Source: Ruminococcus sp.
GTDB taxonomy: Bacteria > Bacillota > Clostridia > Oscillospirales > Ruminococcaceae
Reading direction: 5' to 3'
NCBI GenBank assembly: GCA_017441505.1
Contig: JAFRXL010000052.1
Span: forward strand, 1 to 32,893
DNA length: 32,893 nt
In this document: positions 1 through 8,511 of the stretch, one piece after another
How the letters are laid out: each line of letters opens with the position of its first letter
Numbering within the stretch: position 1 is the stretch's first letter
The notes under the pieces: generated by a model
The model's input: only the letters and a program-made list of their open reading frames with translations
The model's database searches: none
Told to the model about the DNA's origin: nothing
Translations under genes and position numbers: made by a program

Positions 1-223
1 CTTCGAGTTCAGGCATGATATTCTCCATTGCCTGCTCAAACACCTCGAGAGCGTCCTTGCCTGTTTTCTCAGCAACGATCTCGAATGCACCATAAACGAT
101 CTTCTGAGCAACACCCTTCTTACCATCGAGCATAATGTTGTTGATAAGACGTGTTACGAGCTTTGAATTGTATACAGGATCCTGTAATACATCACGCTTT
201 GCGATATTACCTCTTCTTGGCAT
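1..223 (-). CDS. rpsG: 30S ribosomal protein S7, 3' part beyond the left edge
   Basis: Only the first 74 codons are in the window; the gene runs off the left edge. The N-terminus [20 protein letters not shown], followed by [30 protein letters not shown], is typical of bacterial S7, which binds the 3' major domain of 16S rRNA and starts assembly of the small-subunit head. The ATG at 221-223 follows GGAGGG at a normal distance, which fixes the start. It lies downstream of rpsL on the same strand, the usual str operon order, so fusA and tuf may follow outside the window. Confidence 0.97.
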   Translation of the reverse strand, partial: MPRRGNIAKRDVLQDPVYNSKLVTRLINNIMLDGKKGVAQKIVYGAFEIVAEKTGKDALEVFEQAMENIMPELE

Positions 224-460
224 TTCGCTTCCCTCCTTCACATAGATTCATGAATTCATAGGTACTCGGACTATACCGGTTACTGCCGGAAAATACCGGC
301 AACCTTCGCCGGTCAGCACGTCAGGCTAAGCAGAGGAGAACAATTGCCGTAAAAACGGCTATCTATATGATCTCCGCATAACCTGCGGTAGTTAGTCAGC
401 CTATATTAATAATGATTTGCGGTATATTTATTCAGCTTTCCGCCATGCTGATGAAGCATC
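224..460 (-). other. rpsL-rpsG spacer with hairpin at 284-301
   Basis: This 237-base stretch between rpsL and rpsG holds no credible ORF. It contains a perfect 6-bp stem (TGCCGG 284-289 with CCGGCA 296-301) around a 6-base loop, plus further CCGG-rich pairing to about position 313. In E. coli the S12-S7 spacer is where S7 binds to repress its own operon. A comparable role here is inference from position only. No T run follows the hairpin, so it does not look like a terminator. Confidence 0.4.
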
Positions 461-877
461 TTACTTCTGCTTAGGTCTCTTTGCACCGTACTTGGAACGA
501 GCCTGACCACGGTTAGCAACACCCTGAGCATCGAGAGTACCTCTGATGATGTGGTAACGCACACCAGGGAGATCCTTTACACGTCCGCCTCTGATGAGAA
601 CAACGCTGTGCTCCTGAAGGTTGTGGCCGATACCTGGAATGTAAGAAGTAACTTCGTAGCCGTTTGTGAGCTTAACTCTGGCGATCTTTCTCATAGCTGA
701 GTTAGGCTTCTTAGGTGTAGCTGTTCTAACAGCTGTGCAAACGCCTCTCTTCTGAGGTGAGCTCTGGTTGATCTGAGTCTTCTTCTTAGCATTGTAACCC
801 TTCTGGAGAGCAGGAGCTGTGGACTTTGTCTCAAGATCCTTTCTTCCCTTACGAACGAGCTGGTTAAATGTAGGCAT
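461..877 (-). CDS. rpsL: 30S ribosomal protein S12
   Basis: This 138-residue protein starts [13 protein letters not shown] and carries the S12 signatures [11 protein letters not shown] (the streptomycin-site loop), [26 protein letters not shown] and a basic C-terminus ending RPKQK. S12 sits at the decoding centre of the 30S subunit. An ATG at 925 in the same frame would add 16 residues foreign to the family. The ATG at 875-877 follows AAGGAGG and matches the family N-terminus, so it is the start. Length is normal (137-140). The gene has its own strong promoter at 934-962 and is first in the str operon here. Confidence 0.98.
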   Translation of the reverse strand: MPTFNQLVRKGRKDLETKSTAPALQKGYNAKKKTQINQSSPQKRGVCTAVRTATPKKPNSAMRKIARVKLTNGYEVTSYIPGIGHNLQEHSVVLIRGGRVKDLPGVRYHIIRGTLDAQGVANRGQARSKYGAKRPKQK

Positions 878-933
878 AATCTTCCTCCTTTTCACAAATA
901 TTATATGTGCATACAAAATCAGCACACTGATAT

Positions 934-962
934 ATTATACCCAAAAAGCGGCAGCTTGTCAA
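934..962 (-). promoter_or_regulatory. rpsL (str operon) sigma-A promoter
   Basis: On the minus strand there is TTGACA (957-962), a 17-base spacer and TATAAT (934-939), a perfect consensus promoter ending 57 bases before the rpsL ATG. The -35 box and spacer lie inside the terminator hairpin of the upstream gene, an unusually compact arrangement. Confidence 0.92.
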
Positions 963-989
963 GGGGTTCCCCTGAAAAAGCTGCCGCTT
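943..989 (-). terminator. Intrinsic terminator of the dockerin gene, overlapping the rpsL promoter
   Basis: A perfect 12-bp stem pairs AAGCGGCAGCTT (946-957) with AAGCTGCCGCTT (978-989), with an inner AGGGG/CCCCT stem in the loop. On the minus strand it is followed by five T (943-947). It lies 57 bases beyond the stop of the dockerin gene. Confidence 0.88.
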
Positions 990-1045
990 ATTTCATATTT
1001 TGTTATTTTTCCCATGCCAGAGACTGGTCACGGGCAGGTTATTGG

Positions 1046-4000
1046 CTAAAATTTCAGATTTTTATACCATTCAGCCATGTCGTCGCCCTCATAGCCGGCA
1101 CCTTTTTCAGCGAAGTATCTGAGGATGTCACCTGCGTCACTCGCATCGATAGAGCCGTCATTGTTGATGTCTCCGGCTTTTATCTGAGCCTCCGTGAATG
1201 TTCTGTCCTCCGGGAGCACTGCGTACTCTCTGAGTACCATTCCGGCATCTGTACCGTCCACGCTGCCGTCACCGTTTATGTCACCGGTCAACAGACCAAC
1301 ATTAAGAGTTATCTTTCCGTCAGCAGTCTGACCGCCGACTGTTCCCTTGAAGCTGATAGTTACCATACCCGGCTTATTGAATATTACAGTACCGTCATTG
1401 TTTACTTCTGCGATGCTGTTATCGCTGCTGCTTATCTGAGTTATAGCGTCAACTGGCTTGCCGTCTGAGGTCTTGAATGTGAGCTTTACATCTCTTCCTG
1501 CAACAGTCTGCTTTTCGCTTGGTTCATCAGCCACAATAGTAGGAGTTTCTTTTTCTTCAACTATTACAGTGAATGCTTCATGTGTAATGTAGAATGAATC
1601 ACCTGTTTTGCTTAACGTTATGTATACCGGATATTCACCAGCCTTGCTCATATCAACAGCAGATGTATCAACTTTCACTATGAAATAGTGTTCTTCGTGA
1701 GCCACCGGATAACTACCGTTGTCATAATCATAATAAACAGTAAATCTTTTCTCGTTGTCAGTCATGGAAACATTTGACACTTCGTTTGAAGGTGCTGTTC
1801 CATCGCTGTAAGTAACCATTGCACTTGCACTATAGGTACCGCCTGTAAGGTCGAGCTCGTCGCCTGCCTCATAGAACATCTTGTCTGGAAGTTTGTTGAC
1901 TGTTATTGCTCCGGACCACGAATCATAGTACGGAATATCGCCGTAATCATGGGTCGTTGTATTTGTAACCGTTGTGGTTGCAGTAGTAGTTGTTGTAGTT
2001 GATGTTGTGGAAGTACTTGTTACAGGAGCAACATAGTCGATATAGAATGCAACATCGTGATAGCCGCCTGCATCTCTCTGTGCGAATGTAATATCAAGGT
2101 ATACAGGATAATGACCTGCCTTTGTCTTATCTACCGCTGAGAAATCAAGCTCAGTTCTAATAAGAAGCGGTGGATAGCTGTCGTATTCGCCTTTCGGATA
2201 AGAGAGATAATGGAGTTCATTATAACCAAATTCTCCCTCAAACACACCTGTTCTGCCGCTATGATATTCAGCATCTACCTTTATATAATACTTATAACCG
2301 TCAACCGGAGGAATATAACCGTTGGTCATATAATCCTCTCCAACATTGAATGTGGTCTTATTTGGCTTTGAAACAGTATTTACAAAAACATCAGCGTGTT
2401 TAAGACCGTCGTTCAAACCGTTGTATGTGGTAGTAGTTGTAAAGAAGACAGGTCCTGTAGTTGTAGTACCTCCATCAGGAACTGTAGTTGTAGTAAATCC
2501 GTCAGGAAGTGTTTGTGTTTTTGTAGTTGTGGTTCTTGTGTCTGCTGTTACAGTATGCCATGTTGTTGTCTCAACATATATAACATCAAATGAATCAGAA
2601 ACAGCCTTTCCTAAGGATTCGAGCTTTACATATACAGTATATCTGCCGACATTTGTATTATCGACCTGAGAGTCATCTAAAGATAATGTAATAGGCATAA
2701 GGTCTGCATAAGACTTACCGCCATAGACAAAAACGTCACCGAAAGCTGTTTCATCGTAGCTTACTTTATTCTCGGAAGTAACAACATCGCCGTCTGTATA
2801 AGTTCCTGTTATAGTGTAAGTGAATTCAAGACCGGTAAGGTCGAGTTTCTCACCTAACTGATAGTAGACAGTTTTATCAGGTTCTTTGTTGATGCTTATT
2901 GCAAGATCAGCATCTGCCACTGAAGCATACACTTCAACCTTGAATGAATTTGAAGCAACAAACTTGTCGCCGGCATAGAGCTCTATGTATACCGGATATT
3001 CACCCGGTTTATTCATATTTACAGCGGATGTATTAACATGAGTTCTGAATGAAACTCTTACGCCGTCACGGGATACTTCAAAATAAGAATCAGCTGCTGT
3101 CATTGATACCTTCATCAGACTGTTTGTAGTTGTAGCACCGGTATTTAAGATTATTTCTCCTAAAGCAGAATAAGAACCGCCTGTGAAGTCAAGTGTATCG
3201 CCTACATGATAAACGTTATTATCCGGCTCAGAATCTATGTTCACTCTGCCGTTAGAACCTGATAAATACAGAGCTGTAGTAGTTGTGGTGGTAGCAGTAG
3301 TAGTTGTTGTGGTGGTTGTGGTGGTTGTTGTGGTGGTAGTTGTTGTTTCATTCACATAGTCGATATAGAATGCAACATCGTGATAGCTGCCTGCATCTCT
3401 CTGTGCGAATGTAATGTCAGCGTATACAGGGTAGTGACCTGCCTTTGTCTTATCTACCGCAGAATAATCAAGATTAAACTGAGCAAGCAGTGGTGGATAC
3501 TCATTATACACACCATTCGGATCTTTTGGATAAGCAAGATAAGGAAGTCTGCTGTCATATTCTCCCTCGAAAACACCTGTTCTGCCGCTGCTGTATTCAG
3601 CATCTATCTTTATATAGTACTTATAACCGTTAGCTGAATAATCCTCACCAACATTGTATATTGTTTTATAAGGCACTGAAACAGTATTTACAAAAACATC
3701 AGCGTGTTTAAGACCATCATTTGAAGCGATGTATGTGGTAGTCTTAGTAGCAGTTGTTGTTGAGGTTGTTGATGTTGTAGTGGTGGTGGTTGTAGTTGTT
3801 GTAGTAGTTGTTGTTGTGGTTGTAGTAGATTTAGTTGTGGAAGATGAAACCTGACCGCCGCTGCCTGAAACGTTTATATAACCATTTTTAAGAAGCGGGA
3901 AATATGCAGCTCCTGTTGTTGTGGAAGCCATCATATCTCCGGACTGCCATGTTACATTATACTTTCCTTCCGGACAGCCGGCAGGAACATTGAAGTATAC

Positions 4001-4372
4001 CGAGAACAGTACGGTCTTGTTAGCCGCTGTTGACGGGCTTGTTCCTGTCATATCAAACATAATTGTATTGCCGCTGATCTTATGTGTGATAGATGCATTG
4101 TAGGTCGGACAAGTAGCAGACATATCCGATGGGACGATCGGTCCGTCAACTTTCAAGCCGAGGTTTTTAACACTTTTGAGTGCGACACAGTTGTAAACAA
4201 TTATGTCGATCTTTGCAGTAGAACCAGGAGCCACAGTTGCTGCTGAAGCATACCATGTCATCTTACTTGCTTTTCTTAGTTCTGCTGCGATGGATGCCGG
4301 GGTGACGAGACTCAACATCATAGCCATAATGCTAAGCATAAGAGCCGTCAGTCGTTGGATATTCTTTTTCAT
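1046..4372 (-). CDS. Secreted multidomain protein: cohesin-like N-domain, Thr linkers, Ig-like repeats, C-terminal dockerin
   Basis: This 1108-residue protein starts MKKNIQRLTALMLSIMAMML, a Sec signal peptide ending near residue 30. The ATG at 4370-4372 follows GGAGGG; an ORF extension of 28 codons upstream lacks a site. In order: about 38-170, a beta-rich domain ending KNGYINVSG that resembles a cohesin or carbohydrate-binding fold; poly-Thr linker; repeat A1 (about 220-340); Thr linker; two group-3-like Ig domains (motif DKTVYYQLGEKLDLTG); linker; repeat A2; linker; another Ig domain; a Big_2-like domain; and a type I dockerin with two Ca-binding repeats (GDINGDGSVDGTDAG and GDINNDGSIDASDAG). 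There is no catalytic domain, so a structural or adhesion role on a cellulosome-like scaffold is inferred. The gene starts 22 bases after trkH and may share its transcript. Confidence 0.85.
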   Translation of the reverse strand: MKKNIQRLTALMLSIMAMMLSLVTPASIAAELRKASKMTWYASAATVAPGSTAKIDIIVYNCVALKSVKNLGLKVDGPIVPSDMSATCPTYNASITHKISGNTIMFDMTGTSPSTAANKTVLFSVYFNVPAGCPEGKYNVTWQSGDMMASTTTGAAYFPLLKNGYINVSGSGGQVSSSTTKSTTTTTTTTTTTTTTTTTTSTTSTTTATKTTTYIASNDGLKHADVFVNTVSVPYKTIYNVGEDYSANGYKYYIKIDAEYSSGRTGVFEGEYDSRLPYLAYPKDPNGVYNEYPPLLAQFNLDYSAVDKTKAGHYPVYADITFAQRDAGSYHDVAFYIDYVNETTTTTTTTTTTTTTTTTATTTTTTALYLSGSNGRVNIDSEPDNNVYHVGDTLDFTGGSYSALGEIILNTGATTTNSLMKVSMTAADSYFEVSRDGVRVSFRTHVNTSAVNMNKPGEYPVYIELYAGDKFVASNSFKVEVYASVADADLAISINKEPDKTVYYQLGEKLDLTGLEFTYTITGTYTDGDVVTSENKVSYDETAFGDVFVYGGKSYADLMPITLSLDDSQVDNTNVGRYTVYVKLESLGKAVSDSFDVIYVETTTWHTVTADTRTTTTKTQTLPDGFTTTTVPDGGTTTTGPVFFTTTTTYNGLNDGLKHADVFVNTVSKPNKTTFNVGEDYMTNGYIPPVDGYKYYIKVDAEYHSGRTGVFEGEFGYNELHYLSYPKGEYDSYPPLLIRTELDFSAVDKTKAGHYPVYLDITFAQRDAGGYHDVAFYIDYVAPVTSTSTTSTTTTTTATTTVTNTTTHDYGDIPYYDSWSGAITVNKLPDKMFYEAGDELDLTGGTYSASAMVTYSDGTAPSNEVSNVSMTDNEKRFTVYYDYDNGSYPVAHEEHYFIVKVDTSAVDMSKAGEYPVYITLSKTGDSFYITHEAFTVIVEEKETPTIVADEPSEKQTVAGRDVKLTFKTSDGKPVDAITQISSSDNSIAEVNNDGTVIFNKPGMVTISFKGTVGGQTADGKITLNVGLLTGDINGDGSVDGTDAGMVLREYAVLPEDRTFTEAQIKAGDINNDGSIDASDAGDILRYFAEKGAGYEGDDMAEWYKNLKF
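2031..2412 (-). repeat. Intragenic duplicated domain, copy A2
   Basis: This encodes the second copy of a domain running from GLKHADVFVNTVS to YHDVAFYIDYV. It is closely similar to copy A1 at 3354-3721 in DNA as well as protein, for example through ATAGAATGCAACATCGTGAT near the 3' end. This suggests recent duplication or gene conversion within the gene. Confidence 0.8.
3354..3721 (-). repeat. Intragenic duplicated domain, copy A1
   Basis: This is the first copy of the duplicated domain of the dockerin protein. It differs from A2 by a short indel around the YKYYIKIDAEY segment and in the YPKDPNGVYN loop. Both copies are flanked by Thr-codon microsatellites (3285-3350 and 3735-3835 here), which could promote recombination. 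Confidence 0.8.
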
Positions 4373-4394
4373 TTTTGATACCCTCCTGTTTTTT

Positions 4395-5837
4395 TCATAT
4401 AGTTTTTTTTCTAACTGCAAACAACAGTATAACAGGATAGATCTCCAGTCTTCCAAGGAGCATATCGAAGCATAGTACTATCTTTGAGAATGCTTTAAGT
4501 TCACCGAATCCACCAGCCGGTCCAAAGCGTCCCACACCGAAGCCGATGTTGTTCATACAAGTCACGACTGCTGACAGCGACTCCTCAATGGAATACTTGT
4601 CCAATGAGATCAGCAGGAGTGATGTACACATAAGTATAACAAAAAGCACCAGATAGGACAGAGCACCTCTGACAACGCCTTTTTCAACAGGTTTGCCGTC
4701 CATTTTAACTGTTGCAACAGCTCTTGGGTTAATGATGTACTTCAGCTCTTTGATACCTGTCTTTACTATTATCATTATTCTTGAGACTTTCATACCGCCT
4801 CCGGTAGAGCCTGCACACGAACCAACGAACATGAGCAGCAGCATGAGAGTCTGCGAGAATACCGGCCACTGTGCTGTATCAGCCGTAGCAAAGCCGGTCG
4901 ACGTGATAGTAGAAGCGGTCATGAAGAATGCGTGTCTTAAAGCATCCCCGACGCTGTCGTACAAATGGGATATATTTATCGTAATTATAGCGGTAGCAGC
5001 GGCAATTATCCCGAAATACCAATGCACCTCTTCGTTTTTGAAAGCTAAAGCGTATTTGCGTATGATTATATAGTAGTACAGATTGAAATTAACACCGAAA
5101 AGCAGTATAAATACCGCTATAACCATTTCAATGTAAAGGCTGTTGTAGTGACCGATACTGTCACCGTATATCGAGAATCCTCCTGTTCCGGCTGAAGAGC
5201 AGGCATGGATTATCGCATCATACAGCGGCATTCCGCCAAAGAGCAGAAATATCACCTCTGCGGCTGTAAGCGACATATATATACCGTAGAGTATCCTTGC
5301 AGAAAAGCTTGATTTTGAAACAAGTCTTCCCACTTTAGGTCCGGCACACTCTGCTCGCATCATGTGCATCGTCCTCGCATCATTGCTGGACATTATTGCA
5401 AGCACGAACATGAGTATTCCCATACCGCCCAGCCAGTGGGTAAACGCTCTCCAGAAGAGTGAAGCTCTCGACATCGACTCTATATCGCTTAGTATTGTTG
5501 CACCTGTAGTAGTGAAACCTGATACAGTTTCAAACAGAGCACTTGGATAATCCGGTATTTCTCCGGATATAACGAACGGAAGAGCTCCTATCATGGAAAC
5601 TCCTATCCACGAAGCGGCAACGCTTACAAATCCCTCCATGGAAAAAATAGAATTATTTTTTGGTTTCTTAGCAGTTGTAATTATACCGAGAAGCAAAAGA
5701 ATAAGCATAGGTATGCCAAAGGACGTCAAAACATGGTCTTCGCCGTAAATAAACCCTACAAGCATCGGCAGCACCATAGCCAGTCCGGCTACCTTGAATA
5801 TCTGTCCCATAACATAGGTTATCATTCTGTAATTCAT
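4395..5837 (-). CDS. trkH: Trk/Ktr-type potassium channel subunit TrkH
   Basis: This 480-residue polytopic membrane protein of the TrkH/KtrB superfamily is made of four M1-pore-M2 units. The four selectivity-filter segments can be seen: SGFTTTGATI (about 106-115), SSAGTGGFS, TITSTGFAT and NNIGFGVGRFGP. It forms the K+ pathway and is gated by the cytosolic TrkA ring encoded 20 bases upstream at 5858-7216. The ATG at 5835-5837 has a weak GGGGAG site, and the protein starts in the usual way with a hydrophobic helix. Length is normal for the family. Confidence 0.93.
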   Translation of the reverse strand: MNYRMITYVMGQIFKVAGLAMVLPMLVGFIYGEDHVLTSFGIPMLILLLLGIITTAKKPKNNSIFSMEGFVSVAASWIGVSMIGALPFVISGEIPDYPSALFETVSGFTTTGATILSDIESMSRASLFWRAFTHWLGGMGILMFVLAIMSSNDARTMHMMRAECAGPKVGRLVSKSSFSARILYGIYMSLTAAEVIFLLFGGMPLYDAIIHACSSAGTGGFSIYGDSIGHYNSLYIEMVIAVFILLFGVNFNLYYYIIIRKYALAFKNEEVHWYFGIIAAATAIITINISHLYDSVGDALRHAFFMTASTITSTGFATADTAQWPVFSQTLMLLLMFVGSCAGSTGGGMKVSRIMIIVKTGIKELKYIINPRAVATVKMDGKPVEKGVVRGALSYLVLFVILMCTSLLLISLDKYSIEESLSAVVTCMNNIGFGVGRFGPAGGFGELKAFSKIVLCFDMLLGRLEIYPVILLFAVRKKTI

Positions 5838-5857
5838 ATTTAATTATATTGCTCCCC

Positions 5858-7216
5858 TTAATCAAAAATATTGCTGAGATCATGGAATCCCTTGCTTGTT
5901 GTGACTACTACAACGCTGTCGTTGACTTTAAGGCAGTCATCGCCCTTTGGTATGATAAGTTCGTTTCCACGGACTATACTTGCGATAAGTATGCCGCTTC
6001 TGAGCTTGAGCTTTTTGAGCGGAACGTCCACATAATCCTTTTTATCACGTATAACGAACTCTATAGCTTCAAGTCTGTCGTTAACCAGACGGTAAAGTGT
6101 AGTTACGTTATTTCCGAGTGAATTCTGTTTTGCACGTACATACTGTAATATCTGATTCACCGTTATCGACTTTGGTGAAACAAGGCTGTCGAGGTCAAGA
6201 GTGTCAGAGAGCTGTATGAGCGACATACGGTTCACCTTTGTTACGACCTTTTCAACGCCATTATTTTTTGCAAGCAGCGAAAGGAGTATATTTTCCTCAT
6301 CGATTCCTGTAAGAGTAACCACAGCGTCAGCATCGTAGACGTGTTCTTCTTCCAATATATCATGGTCTGTACCGTCAGCACAGGAGATATTCACCTTGTT
6401 GAGCCTGTCGCTGAGTTCAAGGCAGCGTTTCTCATCTATCTCGATTATCTTTACTTTAACGCCCATTTCAATGAGCTGCTGAGCAAGATGATAAGCTACT
6501 CTTCCGCCTCCGATTAGAACGGCAGTTTTTACTCTCTTTTCACGATAAGCAGCACTTATGCTCCTGAAGAACTTCACCATAGCACTGTGTGAAGCAGTCA
6601 TGTGTATCTTATCGCCGGCTTTCAGTACGAAGTTGCCGTTAGGTATTATAAGCTCCTCACCTCTCTGTACCGCACAGATAAGGACATCAAGTCTCAGGCG
6701 GCGTGAAAGGTGACTAAGAGCAACATTATCTAAAATACTTCCGCTTGTAATACGTATCTCGGCAAGATCTACCCTGCCTTTTGCAAAGGACTCTATATTT
6801 ATAGCCTCAGGGTATCTCAGCACCTTAGCTATCTCGTTGGCAGCATTATAGTCCGGATTGACCATCATGCTTATACCGAGCTCCTCACGCATGAATACGA
6901 GCTGTTTATCAAATTCGGGACTTCGAACTCTTGCTATACAATGTCTTGCATTCATTCTTTTTGCGATCATACATGAAAGAATGTTTACTTCGTCGGAAGC
7001 CGTTACAGCTATGAAAATATTAGCCTTATCCACATTGGCTTCTGCAAGAACGCTTGTCTGGAGACAGTTTCCGGCAATTCCCATTACATCAAAATCATTT
7101 GTCACAGAATTAATCAGGTCTTCTTTTTTATCTATGACTGTAACGTTATGCTCATCACTGAGCACTTCTGCAAGGGCACTGCCGACCTTACCGCAGCCCA
7201 CAATAATAATATCCAT
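5858..7216 (-). CDS. trkA: Trk potassium uptake regulatory subunit TrkA
   Basis: This 452-residue peripheral membrane protein has two tandem RCK modules. The first starts MDIIIVGCGKVGSALAEVL with NAD-binding GCGKVG. The second has AVLIGGGRVAYHLAQQL near 225-240, each followed by a TrkA_C domain. It binds NAD(H) or other nucleotides and gates TrkH. It is the first gene of the trkA-trkH unit, possibly with the dockerin gene as a third member. The start at 7214-7216 follows GGAGGAT. A consensus promoter with a palindrome at the predicted start site lies upstream (7290-7339), suggesting repressor control of potassium uptake. Confidence 0.93.
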   Translation of the reverse strand: MDIIIVGCGKVGSALAEVLSDEHNVTVIDKKEDLINSVTNDFDVMGIAGNCLQTSVLAEANVDKANIFIAVTASDEVNILSCMIAKRMNARHCIARVRSPEFDKQLVFMREELGISMMVNPDYNAANEIAKVLRYPEAINIESFAKGRVDLAEIRITSGSILDNVALSHLSRRLRLDVLICAVQRGEELIIPNGNFVLKAGDKIHMTASHSAMVKFFRSISAAYREKRVKTAVLIGGGRVAYHLAQQLIEMGVKVKIIEIDEKRCLELSDRLNKVNISCADGTDHDILEEEHVYDADAVVTLTGIDEENILLSLLAKNNGVEKVVTKVNRMSLIQLSDTLDLDSLVSPKSITVNQILQYVRAKQNSLGNNVTTLYRLVNDRLEAIEFVIRDKKDYVDVPLKKLKLRSGILIASIVRGNELIIPKGDDCLKVNDSVVVVTTSKGFHDLSNIFD

Positions 7217-7289
7217 ATATCCTCCGTTTTATATCAAATCAAATATAATTCACATACAATAAAGTATAGTAGTATATTGATTCCAAATA

Positions 7290-7304
7290 GAGTTATAATA
7301 ACTC
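7290..7304. promoter_or_regulatory. Candidate operator: GAGTTAT-A-ATAACTC palindrome at the trkA start site
   Basis: A perfect palindrome with 7-bp arms and one central base lies seven bases downstream of the trkA -10 box, covering the predicted transcription start. This is where a repressor would block initiation. The bound regulator cannot be named from the sequence. Confidence 0.5.
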
Positions 7305-7310
7305 AATATA

Positions 7311-7339
7311 ATTATACCCCTGTACCTATATTTTGTCAA
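7311..7339 (-). promoter_or_regulatory. trkA-trkH sigma-A promoter
   Basis: On the minus strand there is TTGACA (7334-7339), a 17-base spacer and TATAAT (7311-7316), all consensus. The leader to the trkA ATG is about 90 bases and AT-rich. Confidence 0.9.
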
Positions 7340-7383
7340 TAGACATTGCATACGAAAAAGCCCCGAAATTTTGGTCAATAAGC

Positions 7384-7410
7384 AAAATAACTGCCGCACA
7401 GGCGACAGTT
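7384..7410 (-). terminator. Probable terminator of the PP2C gene
   Basis: AACTGCCG (7389-7396) pairs with CGACAGTT (7403-7410), an 8-bp stem with one wobble pair, followed on the minus strand by ATTTTG. It sits just after the phosphatase stop codon. The T run is short, so termination may be partial. Confidence 0.55.
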
Positions 7411-7416
7411 ATATGT

Positions 7417-8235
7417 CTATTTTATAGAAAAAGTGATACAGGTGATATTGTCCAGACCGCCATTTTCCAGAGCTTCATTTTTCAGCAGAGAGGCTGTATC
7501 CTTACCATTTTTTCTAAGGAATCCCGCTATTTCAGGTTCTTCCGCCATGTCGGTCAGACCGTCGCTGCAAAGCAGTACAGTCCCCTCTGAAATATCAAAC
7601 GGCTCGTATCTGAGAGCTTTAAGTCCGATAGAATTTTTATCAGCTCCGAGGAACGAAGTCAGCTTATGAGCGTCAGCACTGAGTTTCGCCTCAGTTTCAG
7701 TATATATGCCGGCTTTCAGCTTCTTTGCTGCGAGCGTCTGATCCTGCGACACCTGCCGCAGTCCCTCGCTTTTATTATAATAGTATATCCTGCTGTCGCC
7801 AACGCTGAAAGTATACGCAATCGTTCCCACAGTACACAGAAGTACCAGAGTACTTCCGCTGACATCCGCATTTCGTTCCTTTGCCATGTGGACTATCCTG
7901 TTATTAGCCTCACCAACATACTCATCTGCCACATCTGCGAGTTTATCAGGCTCGGCATCATTCAGTCTGCCGGCGAACTCTTCAAGAGTTTTCACCGCTA
8001 TTTCAGATGCTTCCGCACCGAATTTCTCTCCGCCCATGCCGTCGCACACAGCAATTATGCACCTTTCGGAAGCTTCGGCTTCCCTATATCCGCCGACTTC
8101 ACGTTCAGTTCGTGTGCCGATACCGTCTATATAGAAATTATCCTCATTTGCGTCCCTTACCCTGCCTGCGGACGAAGCATAGCTGATGACTATAGTCTGT
8201 TTCTTTTTAAATAATTTTTCAAAAATTGCCGGCAT
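7417..8235 (-). CDS. PP2C-family serine/threonine protein phosphatase
   Basis: This 272-residue soluble PPM/PP2C phosphatase would dephosphorylate Ser/Thr phosphoproteins with two Mn or Mg ions. Metal-binding and family motifs are in order: RDANEDNFYI, VCDGMGGEKFGAEAS, SGSTLVLL, FSVGDSRIYYY, VSQDQTLAA, LLCSDGLTDM and GGLDNITCI. The ORF could extend to 8316, but that extension crosses the promoter at 8254-8282. The ATG at 8233-8235 has AGGTGG upstream and gives the usual family start. No PrkC-type kinase is adjacent, so its partner lies elsewhere. A SpoIIE-like role is unlikely because no sensor or membrane domain is present. Confidence 0.9.
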   Translation of the reverse strand: MPAIFEKLFKKKQTIVISYASSAGRVRDANEDNFYIDGIGTRTEREVGGYREAEASERCIIAVCDGMGGEKFGAEASEIAVKTLEEFAGRLNDAEPDKLADVADEYVGEANNRIVHMAKERNADVSGSTLVLLCTVGTIAYTFSVGDSRIYYYNKSEGLRQVSQDQTLAAKKLKAGIYTETEAKLSADAHKLTSFLGADKNSIGLKALRYEPFDISEGTVLLCSDGLTDMAEEPEIAGFLRKNGKDTASLLKNEALENGGLDNITCITFSIK

Positions 8236-8253
8236 ACTATCCACCTCTATACT

Positions 8254-8282
8254 ATTATACCACATATATGCCGATGATTCAA
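8254..8282 (-). promoter_or_regulatory. Promoter of the PP2C gene
   Basis: On the minus strand there is TTGAAT (8277-8282), a 17-base spacer with an extended -10 TGG, and TATAAT (8254-8259). The predicted leader is only about 12 bases, just enough for the ribosome binding site, which supports the start at 8235. Confidence 0.75.
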
Positions 8283-8463
8283 GGAAAATCAAGTTTATTT
8301 TCCAATTACCGCTCATATTTCGTCTTCAAACTTTGCCATACCTCACCCGAAATTATCACATAATCAACATATTCATACTCTATAATATAAATCACAACGG
8401 AGATAAAGCCGCACGGACACTCCGTTATTAACATCGCAATCTTCACTTTTCATATAAACCACC
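8283..8463. other. Intergenic stretch without a supported gene
   Basis: AT-rich sequence upstream of the PP2C promoter. The only structure seen is an inverted repeat, AACGGAG and CTCCGTT (about 8397-8427), with a 17-base loop and no T run. I see no coding signal. Confidence 0.4.
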
Positions 8464-8504
8464 CTAAAAAGCTCAGAGCCCACAGATCATTCTGTGGGCT
8501 CTGA
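8464..8504 (-). terminator. Strong terminator of the GH3-like lipoprotein gene
   Basis: A perfect 14-bp stem (8473-8486 with 8491-8504, core CAGAGCCCACAGA) with loop TCAT is followed on the minus strand by AGCTTTTT. It lies eight bases beyond the stop codon region. Confidence 0.92.
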
Positions 8505-8511
8505 TGCTTTA

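Noticed and set aside
905-1468. 187-residue plus-strand ORF
   Set aside because: It is antisense to the dockerin coding region and the terminator. The dockerin frame has clear calcium-binding repeats.
3735-3840. Short tandem repeats resembling a CRISPR or VNTR array
   Set aside because: They are Thr codons (ACA/ACT/ACC) of protein linkers in frame, with no spacers.
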